A stretch of DNA of 64,000 bases. It comes from Trigonopsis variabilis. Lineage: Eukaryota > Ascomycota > Trigonopsidomycetes > Trigonopsidales > Trigonopsidaceae. The stretch spans positions 248,001-312,000 of the forward strand of contig PPXM03000001.1 in assembly GCA_003707065.3 (NCBI GenBank). The letters are read 5' to 3'. Positions 42,645-53,603 of the stretch are shown piece after piece. How positions within the stretch are numbered: position 1 is the first letter of the stretch; every line of letters begins with the position of its first letter. A program made the position numbers and the translations under genes. The notes beneath the pieces were generated by a model that saw only the letters and a program-made list of their open reading frames with translations, was not told where the DNA came from and ran no database searches.

Positions 42645-45600
42645 ATGAGTGAGCCCATTAAAAGATCAGTGAGGTTTTCTTCCGAGATTGATAGACCGAA
42701 TGACCAGAATTCGCGTCCTAGGTAAGCTCCATGAATAGGCCATAGGGCCGTTTTATCAGTCTTTGTCTAAACAGTGATCCTAACATAATTTAGATTAAGG
42801 GTAGATACTTCTCCAGTGGGTAGATTATCAACAGAATTATCTCCGATTAGTCGTTTAGCGGCTGAAGATAACTTTCCCCTCCCGAATCCTTCTTCTATAC
42901 CATTATCTGCACCGCCAACATCAGTTCCAACTCGTCGGAGAAATCGTGGTTATTCTTTGAGATCTCAACTATTCAATCGTAACATCCAGCAACAGCTCAC
43001 GTCTCCAATCGAACTTGTCAACCAAGCACAGCCCACCGTGCAGAGTGCAGGACCATTACTAGATAATATATCGACTGATGATAAGAGTTCTTCTTCATCT
43101 ATGGTGACTAAACAGCCTTCAAAAGTCTCTGCATTTGATGTCGGTGATGAATATAGACCGAGAGCATCTATGGCGTCTATCCGAAGTGGGCGCTCCCTAG
43201 GAGCAGGCCCTATAAAAATGCCCAAAAATACTACTTGGGATCAACCTATAAAGATGCATATTCCGGGACTGGGTGGATCTGTCCTCCAACGCATCCAAGC
43301 TTTAAAAGACTTTATCCTTGGAGTGAAGCGTCCAGATCTCAACGTGGAGAGTCGAAAAATATCAACTAGAATACCCAACGATATATTGATAGACGAGCGC
43401 TACGGAAGGCCGTTCATTGACAACACAGTTACTTCCTCTATCTATACTCCATACAATTTTATTTTCCGCCAGCTCTATGCTCAGTTTTCGAAATTAGCAA
43501 ACCTTTATTTTCTCATTGTATCTATATTTCAAATGATTCCATCATTATCGACGACTGGAACTTACACTACCATAGCCCCTCTTGGCTTCTTTATTTGTCT
43601 CTCTATGTCTAGAGAAGCATTCGATGATTACCGACGAAGAAAGCAAGATAAAATTGAAAATAATCGGACCGTGGGGATCGCTCAACCTTCGCTGGCTCGA
43701 GTGAAGACAGAAAACAGACCAGAATCTTACGAAGTATCTTGGAAACAAATTTTATGGAGAGATCTTAAAGTTGGTGATATTGTTTTATTGGAACAAGACG
43801 ACTGGGTTCCTGCAGATTTGCTTTTGTTACAAGCTGATGGAGTGGGCGGCCTATCTTATGTGGAGACTGCGGCCCTGGATGGCGAGACCAATTTGAAGAC
43901 CAAACGGAGTATAAAGATACTAGAGAACATAGCTAAAGATGATGCCTGCTTGAGTGACTTTTATGCTGATGTCGAAACTGAGCAGCCGAATGATGATTTA
44001 TATAACTTTGACGGAAAAGTGATAGTGAACGACGAGGAAGTGTCTATCAGCAACGAAAACGTTATATATAGAGGGTCCATTATACGAAATACTCATCGAA
44101 CTGTGGGCTTAGTTTTGTTCACTGGCGAAGAGACCAAGATTCGAATGAACTCCATCAAAAATTTACGGACTAAAGCACCAAAGCTACAGACTACTATCAA
44201 CAAGATTGTCATCTTTATGGTATTTTTTGTTTTGTTCTTGACGGTCTTCTGTACTATTTATGGGCAGCTGAATCAAGAAGGTTCCCTATTTCCGAGGTTA
44301 TGGTATCTTAACAATTATGCCGTCCCAGGATTTGCTACTTTCATGTCTTTTCTAATTATGTATAACACCCTGATACCGCTGTCTCTTTATGTCAGCATGG
44401 AAATCATTAAAGTGGGCCAAACTGTACTCCTTCAATCTGATGTCGATCTGTATCACGAGGAGTCCGATACCCGATGCACCTCTCATACATCTACGATAAA
44501 CGAAGAACTCGGACAAGTAAGTTATATATTTACTGATAAAACTGGCACTCTGACTGATAATATTATGGTCTTTAGAAAGATGTCAATTGGAGGTTTTGCC
44601 TGGCTACATGATTTGGATCGAAAAATTGAATTTCTTCGACATAAATATCTTCACTCCGAGCATAAACCTGATCGGGAACCTCATGTTTCAGTATTTGATC
44701 ATAGAAAGACTGCCAGACGTGCCAGAAAGTCAATCGCTTCTTCTATCGCTGCCATTGAAACTTTAGATATCGACCAGTCTGACGACTGGAGAGATATGGA
44801 CGCGTTTCCTGGGTCACCGCTTTTAGCGACCCAGACCAAGCAATCAACTCAGTCGAAAGGTCCTACGGAGACACAAGTCGCTGGTACCACTGCAGATCTT
44901 CTGCGCTATCTTCGAGCTTTCCCGCATACAATGTATGCCAGAAAAGTCCGACTTTTTTTATTATCTATTGCTCTTTGTCACACTTGTCTGCCTACGCGTG
45001 ACGGAGATGATGTTGATTACCAAGGGTCGTCCCCCGATGAGCTAGCTTTAGTTGAAGCTGCCAAACAACTTGGCTTCATTACTCTCGATCGAGATCACAG
45101 GACTGTCACTATTCGAACTTTTCCTTCCGGGAAAGATGATCGACATGTCGACGATGTCTATGAAATCATGGATGTGATTGAATTTTCGTCCAACCGGAAG
45201 CGCATGTCGATTGTGATTCGGGCACCTAATGGGCGCTTGATTCTTTTGTGTAAGGGGGCTGATACTGTTGTTCTTAAAAGGACCCGAAACCCGGAGCTAC
45301 TCAAAGAGAAGGCTGTTCAAGTCAGTAACGAGTCTTCTTATCGAAGGACAGCTGAAGCTGAAGAAATCAAGGTTCGCAAGAGCTTCAGTAATTCCGACAG
45401 GCTATCACTGGATAAAGGAAGGAATCTTCATTCCCTGAATGAGTTTCTTCATAGTGCCCATGCCCTTGACGGAAGTCGAGGTATTGGAAAGCCGCTCACT
45501 GTTCGCGAAATGGGTCCTTCGTCACCAGAAGTACAAGATTTTATGGCAAGACACTCTTTGGCTATAGGAGAGACTAAGCTCAACAATCCTCCTAAGCGAT

Positions 45601-47264
45601 TATCGAACGAGTTCACCAAGATTGATGATGGAATAGAAGATGAAGCCAAGAGTCTGGAAAGGACATTGCAGCAAATTGATGAGTTTGCATCTGAGGGGTT
45701 AAGGACTCTGGTATATGCTTATAGGAGGCTGGACGAAAATGAGTATAACCGATGGCATTTTAATTATCATCAAGCCCAGACTAGTCTAGATAACCGGCAA
45801 GGGAAGATTGAACAGGCGGCTGAGGCTATTGAGCGGAATATGATTATAACTGGGGTGACAGCTATTGAAGACAAACTGCAGAAAGGGGTACCTCAGGCAA
45901 TCGACAAGCTTCGCAGAGCAGGAATCCATCTATGGATGCTTACTGGTGATAAACGTGAAACTGCGATTAATATCGGATACTCATGTCAGTTGATTAAAGA
46001 TTATTCTACTGTGATTATTTTGAGTGAGGATGATCCCGACCTTAGCGGCAAAATGGCCGCCGCTCTAACCAGCCTGCAAGAAGAATCGGTTGCTCACTCT
46101 GTTGTTGTTATTGACGGCGGCACTTTGTCCACCGTTGAGGCTGATTTGAGCCTTTTAGGATTATTCATAGATCTGGGAGTGGCCGTCGACAGCGTGATTT
46201 GCTGTCGTGCAAGTCCAAGTCAGAAAGCAACAATGGTCAGCGCCATTCGTCAAAAAGTGAAAAATTCTGTTACCCTAGCTATTGGCGATGGAGCAAATGA
46301 TGTTGCTATGATACAAGCTGCAGATGTTGGTATTGGCATTACAGGACAAGAAGGACTTCAAGCTGCACGGGCGTCAGACTTTTCAATCGCTCAGTTCCGG
46401 TTTCTGATCAAGTTGTTGATGGTTCATGGACGATGGAATTATGTAAGGACGTGTAAGTATATTCTCGGCACATTCTATAAAGAACTTCTGTTTTATTTGA
46501 CACAGGTGATATACCAGCGTTATACTTTCTACTCTGGAACCAGCTTGTACGAGCAATGGTCATTGACTCTTTTCAACACTTTTTTTACTTCTCTCCCTGT
46601 GCTTGTGATTGGAATTTTCGAACAAGACCTTCGTCCCGCAACACTATGTGCTGTTCCAGAGCTTTATTGCTTAGGCCGTGAAAGCCAATTATTTAACCTC
46701 AAAGTCTATGGTGGATGGGTGATTTTGGCTGCGTTACAAAGCGTCATGATGTCTTTTATTATGTATTGCTTGTATGGTTACTACCACCAGAATAATATAG
46801 ATATCTATTCCATGGGTGTCCTCCTGTTTACCTCAAGTGTGACCATCATCGTTCTCAAGTTGCTGGTACTGGAAATGAACTATCGGACTGTCATTAACTT
46901 AGGCGCGGGAATCGTGAGCGTTGGGGGCTGGTTTGCATGGTGTTTTGCCATCAGTTCCTTCTACAAAAACAAGTATGGCTCGCAAGTGATGGTATACAAT
47001 ATGTTTAGGGACCATTTTGGCAAAGATGTTTCGTGGTGGGCCACCTTGTTGCTTGCTATCTGCTGTCCTCTTCTTCTCGACCTAGCTGCTATGACTGCCC
47101 GTCGATCTTTTTTCACTAATGAGACATATATTTTTCAAGAAATGGAGCAAGATCCTTTTCTACGGCGGCGTCTAGAAGAGGATGCTGAGATGGAAATGCA
47201 CAATTCGTGGAAAAACGAGTACGAAGACGAAATTGCAGAGATTCTGGCCCAGAGACAGGGCTAG
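42645..47264 (+). CDS. DNF3: P4-type ATPase (phospholipid flippase), Dnf3-like
   Basis: Moves phospholipids from the exoplasmic to the cytosolic leaflet of trans-Golgi and endosomal membranes. Exons are 42645..42721 and 42794..47264 (1,515 residues) with a 72-nt intron. Key motifs are DGETNLKT in the actuator domain, DKTGTLTD with the phosphorylated Asp near residue 607, SSPDELALVEAA and FSSNRKRMSIV in the nucleotide-binding domain, TGDKRETAINIGYSC, and GDGANDVAMIQAADVGIGI near residue 1190. The M1-M2 region reads MIPSLSTTGTYTTIAPLGFF, which is characteristic of Dnf3 and not of Dnf1/2 or Drs2. A Ser/Pro-rich cytosolic N-terminus of about 200 residues precedes M1. It should pair with a Cdc50-type subunit, not seen here. 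Confidence 0.93.
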
Positions 47265-47445
47265 GAAAAAATTATAGAGGCTTCCCAAGGGCTGAACTTG
47301 GTATTTGGGTGGAGTTATACTGTTATGACATTATGCGGAGTTGATGTTCGGCTTTTCTTTTTCCGCCCGTTTTCGTTTATTCAGATGAGGTTATTTTCTT
47401 CGCCCGTGCATTTCGTAGATTTTTTCAAATAAAAAATACATTTCC

Positions 47446-47889
47446 TTAACGCTTCTTTCCTTTCTTTTTCTTTGGCTTCGATGACGGCTGCATAGATTTT
47501 TCCGGAGCTTCGATGACCCTGTTTTCTTTTCCTTGGTCATTGTTGCCAGAAAACGGCTCCACTGATTTAGACTCAAATAATATCGATTGTCGTCCTCGAT
47601 TGATATCTTCCCAGATTGGTTTCTTCTCTCCATCCAATTGTTTGACCATCAACCCTCCCATAGCATTCAAAATGCGGCTAAGTTCGGTGATCTTTCTCAC
47701 ACTACATCGCACGCACGCGCCACTGACCGGATCAGAGGCCTTCACGATCATCTTTCCTCGAAAACTTCCTGGTTCCTGCTCCGGCCCAGCAGTCAATCTA
47801 TATCGTAGTGTGATCTTTGTAGTAGCAGGTCGCGCCTCTAATAAAGCGACCGTCCTGTCAATAAATCTCTGAACTTTGTTTTCATTCAT
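47446..47889 (-). CDS. SRP21: Signal recognition particle subunit SRP9/SRP21
   Basis: Alu-domain protein of the signal recognition particle, which targets nascent secretory proteins to the ER. It is a single exon of 147 residues. The SRP9-21 fold region spans about residues 5-90: VQRFIDRTVALLEARPATTK, TLRYRLTAG, GKMIVKASDPVSGACVRCSV and TELSRILNAMGGLM. The C-terminus is a lysine-rich tail (KPKKKKGKKR) like that of fungal Srp21, which animal SRP9 lacks. It is convergent with DNF3, about 180 nt between stops. Confidence 0.82.
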   Translation of the reverse strand: MNENKVQRFIDRTVALLEARPATTKITLRYRLTAGPEQEPGSFRGKMIVKASDPVSGACVRCSVRKITELSRILNAMGGLMVKQLDGEKKPIWEDINRGRQSILFESKSVEPFSGNNDQGKENRVIEAPEKSMQPSSKPKKKKGKKR

Positions 47890-48299
47890 AGTGAATGATT
47901 TGTCGATATGTCGAGCATACCGTACGTACCCTTGGCGAGAAAACTACCTAGCAACAAAGTGTAGTACAGCAAGGCTTCCTACAGCCAGAGCTTAACTAAG
48001 AACGACTAACTCATCCCCCCCTCAGAAGACCTATGTGCAAAGGCAATAAAGGGTCGCAAATTAATCGTGCAAGTGATAGAAGCTTTCGAGAGAGCCTGTA
48101 AAGCGGCATAGAAGAGTTTTTTAGCATGGCGCTGACATGCTTAGTTGTATCTAGGATAATTACATCTTTGGTAATTAATCTTCAATATGTTCTAGAGGAA
48201 TGAAAAGTAAGTCAATCGGAGCCTCAGTGTGAATACGTGAGATTTACGATACGCACTTTCCAGTCTACAAAAGTGACCTCACTATTGATATCTATTCCT
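47890..48299. other. Intergenic stretch between SRP21 promoter and PTM1 3' end
   Basis: 410 nt between two minus-strand genes. Expected to hold the SRP21 promoter and the PTM1 3' UTR. No separate gene or repeat seen. Confidence 0.4.
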
Positions 48300-50051
48300 C
48301 TAATCATTTTTCTTTCCCGAATCAGTATCGACGAGCTTTGCAAGGTCGTCATCATTCGATTGATTATACGTGGACGAGGTTGCTTTCGTGGAAGGGGCAT
48401 CGAAATCGTCCTCGATATCGCTTCCTCCAACGCTAAAGACGGATTCTGCTTCATCGAACCGATGAATACCGGACTCAGCATTGTCGCTGCGAATTATATT
48501 GTTTTTTGGTGGCGTGTGATCAAGATCAGATCGATCCTGGAGCTCATGTTCCTCATCATAAGAGCCAGCCAAAGACGCAATGTCAAAGCCATCATCGTCT
48601 TGGGCAAGCTCGTCAGACATAGCGAACCTTCGATTGTTAGCAGTCGGCCTCCAAATATAAGCGATAACCACAAAGTCAATGAAGTAGATAACATTGAGCC
48701 ACCCATCGACAATGAACCAACGGTACTGCCAATGACGGGGCATGAAGTTGGGGTTTGAAACGTCAGCCATGGCGACGGAGTTTATAACAAAAAAGGCAAA
48801 CACTGCTACTATAGAGGCCAGCCATAAGATCCAAAGCGACCTATACATCGAAGCCTTCACATGTTGATGGCGCTGGACAAGGTCACGGTATGTCCTTGAC
48901 AGGGCTGTCAGAATCCACATATAAAAGCCCGTCATAGTAGCCGATAAAGGAATCACGACAAAAAGGATCCAAGGACCATACTTTTCGGGAGAAATAGCAT
49001 AGGAAACAATAGCGTACGCTACCCCAAAGCAGAAATGGACGCCAGCCAGAACCCAACATTTCCACATGGTCTTGCCTAAGCTGGGCTTGACAACACCGTA
49101 GCCAAGACACACGATCAGCAATAAGAAAAATGTAAATGACGTTCTGAACGAGTTCAAAATGGCAAGAACGACCATATAAACCTTCGAACCGACATCTGTA
49201 CCATGACGATTGACATAGTCATAATAACCCCAAATGATTACCATTTCAACGGCTAGAAATACGGCGCACGCAGTAATGTAGTTTTGAACGGGGAGAATGT
49301 CATGACGATGCTGGACATACAAAAACATCCAAAGTGCAATGAAAACCGCATAACAGATAGCAATACCACCGTAAAAAGGCAGTTTCGCGATCTGAGTAGC
49401 AGCCAGCTGGCCAAACGAGTTCTGAAAAACAACGGCTCCTGTATAGTCCTCGGCTGAGTAAGGATAAGTGAACACACAATAGTAGCCTGTCTTTCGGACC
49501 GAATAGGTTATCGAATGTGGCTCACTAATATCAATAGTGGTAGATACTATCGATCTGTAGGTCGAATTGCCAATGGAGTCCCCTATGATATAGGAACCAA
49601 TGTCTTCTTGCCTGCAAATGCCAGAAGACACGGCTACTTCATCACAGAGATATTCATCCTTTTCCTATTCCCATTAGAAGTTTATCTTCAAATAATTACT
49701 TACAGATGATCCATCTGAAGCCACTCCCAGAGCTTCATAGTCATTCCACTCAAAGATAGCCACGCTGATCAATCCACTCGCTCCTTCAGGTTTTAACACT
49801 GTAACTGATTTGTCAGCCTCTCTTATAAACAGCACCAACACACGTTCTATATATGGATCAATTGTTCCTCCCCAGTCCTTTTTTTCATACATTCCAGCGC
49901 ACACTTGGCGATTCTCCCGCGACGAATCCTAGACTTAGTCAGACCACGGCATCTTCGAGACATGTACCAATGCTAGCTCATTTCCTAGAACCGAAGCAAT
50001 GAAGAGTATCACTGCCAACGCCATTCTCATGGCATTTTGAACCCAAACCAT
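48300..50051 (-). CDS. PTM1: Ptm1-like GOST / Lung 7-TM family membrane protein
   Basis: Seven-transmembrane protein with a lumenal GOLD-like domain; relatives act in Golgi/endosome trafficking. Exons are 50051..49968, 49928..49704 and 49664..48300 (557 residues), with two 39-nt introns in phase 0. The first exon encodes a signal peptide (MALAVILFIASVLG region). Next come RENRQVCAGMYEKKDWGGTIDPYI and, after the second junction, EKDEYLCDEVAVSSGICRQE, which restores the paired cysteines seen in Ptm1. The membrane part includes LPFYGGIAICYAVFIALWMF, VEMVIIWGYYDY, LLLIVCLGYGVVKPSLG and FAFFVINSVAM. The cytosolic tail is acidic with few hydrophobic residues. Confidence 0.9.
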
Positions 50052-50411
50052 TTGTGAGGATCGACTTGAGGTTCAGTCGAATAGGAAGGAGCTCCGTAGC
50101 AGCATGGGTTGTATCACCGCAAGCTATATCTGAACCAGGAAGTCTTGGCCAAATCTACAGATACGTATTTCCATCACCCATAATGGTCATTGATTTATTT
50201 TTTTTATTCGTATATCACTTGAGATCAAGCGTTTACCTTCCGAGGTTGTTCTTAGAGTGTCCTCGTATCTTGGAGGGGTTCGTAGTTAGCCAGTTCAAGC
50301 ACTCTTTTGAACATACAACAAAATTCCAGCGAGGAGATTAGCTGTTCATAAATAAAACTTTCTATTTATCTATTGATTGAAGTTCGCACTCCTTGTGTTT
50401 TAGTGTCTTGA
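50052..50411. other. Divergent promoter region PTM1/GEP4
   Basis: 360 nt with no supported gene; an open frame runs through but lacks an ATG start and any family match. Confidence 0.4.
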
Positions 50412-51050
50412 ATGAATTTTGCGGCTACCTTTTCCGCTGTCCGAGCCTTATTATGTCCTGACCTTTTGCTTCCTCACCTTGTCTTACAGACTTTTGATGA
50501 ACTGCCTGTACCATTAGGCCCAACTCTAGAAGCTGCTCGAAAGACATTGGACCCCAAAGCGAGGCCTGTTGACGTCAGGGCAATCGTGCTCGACAAAGAT
50601 AATTGTTTTGCAGCGGATGGTGAGGACCAAGTCTGGCCTGAATATAAAGAGAAATGGAAACAGTTACTTGACAGCTATCCCAAGACTCATCTTCTAGTTG
50701 TTTCAAACTCAGCTGGTTGCGCCAATAAAGATCCAACTACTGCGCTGGCAGTCTATCTGAGCAAAAACGTTGGCATACCAGTCCTGATACATAAACATCC
50801 CAAGCCTTGGGCTATAGAGGAGATCATGGCTCATTTCAGAACTGCCACTAACGGCCAAGTCACTGACCCTCATCAAGTAGCTATCGTTGGTGACCGTCTT
50901 TTCACAGACGTCATGATGGCGAATTCAATGGGTTCATACGCTGTGTGGATTAAGTCGGGTGTGGAGGAATCACAAAAGCCGATTCAGCGATCTGAAAGGA
51001 GGATATATACTTATCTACTAGAAAAAGGATACAAGCCTCCTTTCCCTTAG
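50412..51050 (+). CDS. GEP4: Mitochondrial phosphatidylglycerophosphate phosphatase
   Basis: Dephosphorylates phosphatidylglycerophosphate at the matrix side of the inner membrane, a step of cardiolipin synthesis. It is a single exon of 212 residues. It belongs to the HAD superfamily: D61-K-D63-N-C65 is the Gep4 version of the DxDxT/V nucleophile motif, VSNSAG is motif II, HPKPW holds the motif III lysine, and GDRLFTDV (160-167) is motif IV. The N-terminus (MNFAATFSAVRALLCPDLLLPHL) is hydrophobic and amphipathic, suitable for membrane association. All catalytic positions are intact. Confidence 0.93.
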   Translation: MNFAATFSAVRALLCPDLLLPHLVLQTFDELPVPLGPTLEAARKTLDPKARPVDVRAIVLDKDNCFAADGEDQVWPEYKEKWKQLLDSYPKTHLLVVSNSAGCANKDPTTALAVYLSKNVGIPVLIHKHPKPWAIEEIMAHFRTATNGQVTDPHQVAIVGDRLFTDVMMANSMGSYAVWIKSGVEESQKPIQRSERRIYTYLLEKGYKPPFP

Positions 51051-51303
51051 TAGTTGTGTTTATATTTTAAAATAAAGCAAAGCTACAGCATACTTTTCAT
51101 AAATTTTTACCACGGCTGCGCCAAATCCAAGACCAGTCTAACAGTTGCCAACAATATACACCCAGACCGATTATGTCCTCGTACTTTGGCCACGTAGATT
51201 CTTTCATATCATTTCTCAATCCAAAGCGCCCATGCCTCCGATCCAAACAGATTGCGCCGTCCTAAAAGAAAGTAAACATCCACAAACTCTTTGTTGACCT
51301 TTC

Positions 51304-52575
51304 TCATTCATCTCCGCGTATTAAGGGAATCTCATCCTCATCTATAGCTTTATGTAATGCAGCTTCCCGTTCTTCATTCACCTGTGCAACCTCGAATGAA
51401 GGAGGTGGAGAGCGGAAATCGTCTTCTTCCAGCGGTCTCGGATAGCTTGGGGGTTCCGGCTGAGCCGCTTCGGATGTAGTTGTATCTGTTGCTGGCGCCT
51501 CTGGGAGTCGATTATCAGCTACTTCTTCACGGTTTGGTGCCAAGATGTGTAAATTAATATCATCAGTATTGCCGCTCACAATCGTTTCCCTTGAAATCTG
51601 ACGTTCTAGAGATGAGCTTCTCTGAGAACTAGGCCCTTCGTTATATTCTAGCAATATAGATCCTTGTTCCATTCCATAAGCGGGTGGAGGAGCCAAGCTG
51701 CCATGAGCTGGAGCAAGACCCCATTTCTTCACATTCGCCTCAATGAAAACAAATCCCGCCTGTCCAAAATTAACATGTATAGTACAAGGGCCGTCAGCTC
51801 CAATTGTTGGAAAGAGATTATATTTGAGCCCAGTAACAGCCTCTTCCAACCGCTTTCCATTTCTCGTAAAAAAGACAGTTCCTGTCCTAGGTCGATATCC
51901 CACACCAATAACATCGCCTTCCCATAGTAAAGGACCATAGATAGGTGCATTTTCCTTAAATGGAAATGGATTATTATATCGCTTCATTCCTGTAGAATCG
52001 TAAGCCACTGAAAATTTATGATACCCAGGTAATCGGAAAGTCGGATACGGCTTTGTGGCAAGGCCAATCGAAATTAAGGTTCCCAGTGGTTTATCATAAA
52101 GTTTAGCCTCCCAATAGTACACTTCATTCTGCTTGGGCACTGGTAAGTTTGTTTGAACACAACATTCCAAGTCATAAAATGCGATCTCCGTCCTCCCTTC
52201 AACAAAGCAGTTAGCATGCTCAAAGTCTGGCTCAAACTCCCACGCTGAGACTCCTTTCTCCTGGATGGCAAGGTATTGCGAAAGACTGATGTCAGTTGGG
52301 ATACTGTTTGGTGGATTGGCCAGCTGATATGATTTGGCGAGCAGGTACATATTTCGAGAGATGTCGTCCATCGTTTGAAGGGCTTCTTCTTCCTGTTCTA
52401 AAAATCCTTGCTCATCGTCATATTCTCCTGGTCTTCCATTGCCGAGCAGAATTCTTCCAGGACGAGTGAAATTAAAGAAATAAACCAAGAGGGCAAAAAG
52501 AACAAAGACCCCAAACGAGCCCAAGCCAAAAATGAGGCCTAAGACCACGCCGAGGTCTGCAGAGTCGTCATCCAT
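51304..52575 (-). CDS. SSH4: Ssh4-type SPRY-domain adaptor of Rsp5 ubiquitin ligase
   Basis: Single-pass vacuolar/endosomal membrane protein that recruits the E3 Rsp5 to cargo for multivesicular body sorting. It is a single exon; the ATG at 52575 gives 423 residues (the frame extends six codons further only with a non-ATG start). The transmembrane helix is near residues 8-35 (VVLGLIFGLGSFGVFVLFALL). The SPRY/B30.2 domain follows with FVEGRTEIAFYD, VYYWEAKLYDKP, SIGLATKPYPTFRLPGYH, GDVIGVGYRPRTGTVFFTRNG and LFPTIGADGPC. The C-terminal tail has two PPxY motifs (PPAY and PPSY) that would bind Rsp5 WW domains. It is divergent from nothing coding; tRNA-Thr lies just upstream. Confidence 0.92.
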   Translation of the reverse strand: MDDDSADLGVVLGLIFGLGSFGVFVLFALLVYFFNFTRPGRILLGNGRPGEYDDEQGFLEQEEEALQTMDDISRNMYLLAKSYQLANPPNSIPTDISLSQYLAIQEKGVSAWEFEPDFEHANCFVEGRTEIAFYDLECCVQTNLPVPKQNEVYYWEAKLYDKPLGTLISIGLATKPYPTFRLPGYHKFSVAYDSTGMKRYNNPFPFKENAPIYGPLLWEGDVIGVGYRPRTGTVFFTRNGKRLEEAVTGLKYNLFPTIGADGPCTIHVNFGQAGFVFIEANVKKWGLAPAHGSLAPPPAYGMEQGSILLEYNEGPSSQRSSSLERQISRETIVSGNTDDINLHILAPNREEVADNRLPEAPATDTTTSEAAQPEPPSYPRPLEEDDFRSPPPSFEVAQVNEEREAALHKAIDEDEIPLIRGDE

Positions 52576-52685
52576 CTTGTCGTGGTGGTACAAGATGCGG
52601 TATTAAGCAGGTTGCCCCAAGGCTATAGATATTGAAAGGGCGTGGTAGATGCGGGCGCTGTGTAACAGGTTCGATGACAGCCGGC

Positions 52686-52690
52686 AAAAA
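52686..52690 (-). terminator. RNA polymerase III T5 terminator of tRNA-Thr
   Basis: Five T residues on the minus strand (AAAAA on plus), 7 nt after the tRNA 3' end, the usual Pol III stop. Confidence 0.65.
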
Positions 52691-52697
52691 GTTAAGT

Positions 52698-52768
52698 GCC
52701 ACCTAACGGAATCGAACCATTGACCTCAGCATTACAAGTGCTGCGCTCTACCCCTAAGCTAAGGTGGC
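52698..52768 (-). tRNA. tRNA-Thr (anticodon TGT)
   Basis: A 71-nt cloverleaf without intron. The acceptor arms GCCACCT and AGGTGGC pair perfectly. The anticodon loop reads CTTGTAA in a CAGCA/TGCTG stem, giving anticodon TGT. The T-arm contains GGTTCGATTCC (B box) and the D-arm TTAGGGGTAGAGC (A box). Confidence 0.96.
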
Positions 52769-53603
52769 GACATATGTGTCAGACGTTACCGACCCAGACA
52801 CATAACCGAAGGTTTTTGTATACGAGGACAGTGTTGATTACATAAGTTTCTAAATAACACAACGTACTAGAAAAGAAAAAAAAAGAAACTCGAACGTTTT
52901 TGCGTCTTTACGATCGTTTTTCATAGACAACGTTACATATGCGTTAATAACATTAAAAAGAGGGAAAATATGATAGCGCTATCGTAGACTAACGTAACAA
53001 TACTTTAAGCAAATAATATTAATTTGAAATGCGAATAAAACAGTAATGAAATCAGTGGCTGTCGGAATGCTAGCTTAATTATGACTGATAATGAAATTAT
53101 TTTTATCATTACCGTTTTTTTACGCAAGTCTATAATAGGGAGACTGCTCAGTGCCAAGCATCCATGGTTTGGAGTTTGTCATCGACCATAAGAACGTTGC
53201 AACTACCCAGCCGTACTCTCGTTAAAAAAATTATAAGTGATAATATGTAAAGTATTTTATAGTATAAAAAAGACTATGATGTTGGCTCCGTTTGTGGATG
53301 GACACCACCACCGCTAGTTAAGGAAGGCTCTTCTGTGTGAATTTCTCAAGACAAACCGACTGCCAACACGCGAGTATTGTAATTATGAATGCTTTCGAAC
53401 TAGGTAGCATCCTCAACCTTCTTGTTCGATCGACTCAAGCCCAGTGAAAAAAACTTTATCGTGAGAAGCTGCTTCTAGTCTTAGGCTGAGATCGGGAATA
53501 ATGTCTGTAGAAAGACAAACATAAACTCTACATAGACACATACATAATACACACACCTTTAAACATTCTATCAGACAAAAAACAGTCCATTATATCAAAA
53601 TAC
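52769..53603. other. AT-rich intergenic stretch, no gene seen
   Basis: 835 nt between the tRNA and the permease 3' end. It is AT-rich with a 12-bp palindrome (GATAGCGCTATC near 52972) and long A/T runs. No protein frame of note and no snRNA or 5S signature. Confidence 0.4.

Noticed and set aside
48237-48758. 173-codon plus-strand frame over the PTM1 C-terminus
   Set aside because: Antisense to the supported PTM1 exon, with no family resemblance.
50054-50341. 95-codon frame between PTM1 and GEP4
   Set aside because: It begins at a GTG, covers the divergent promoter and has no recognisable domain.
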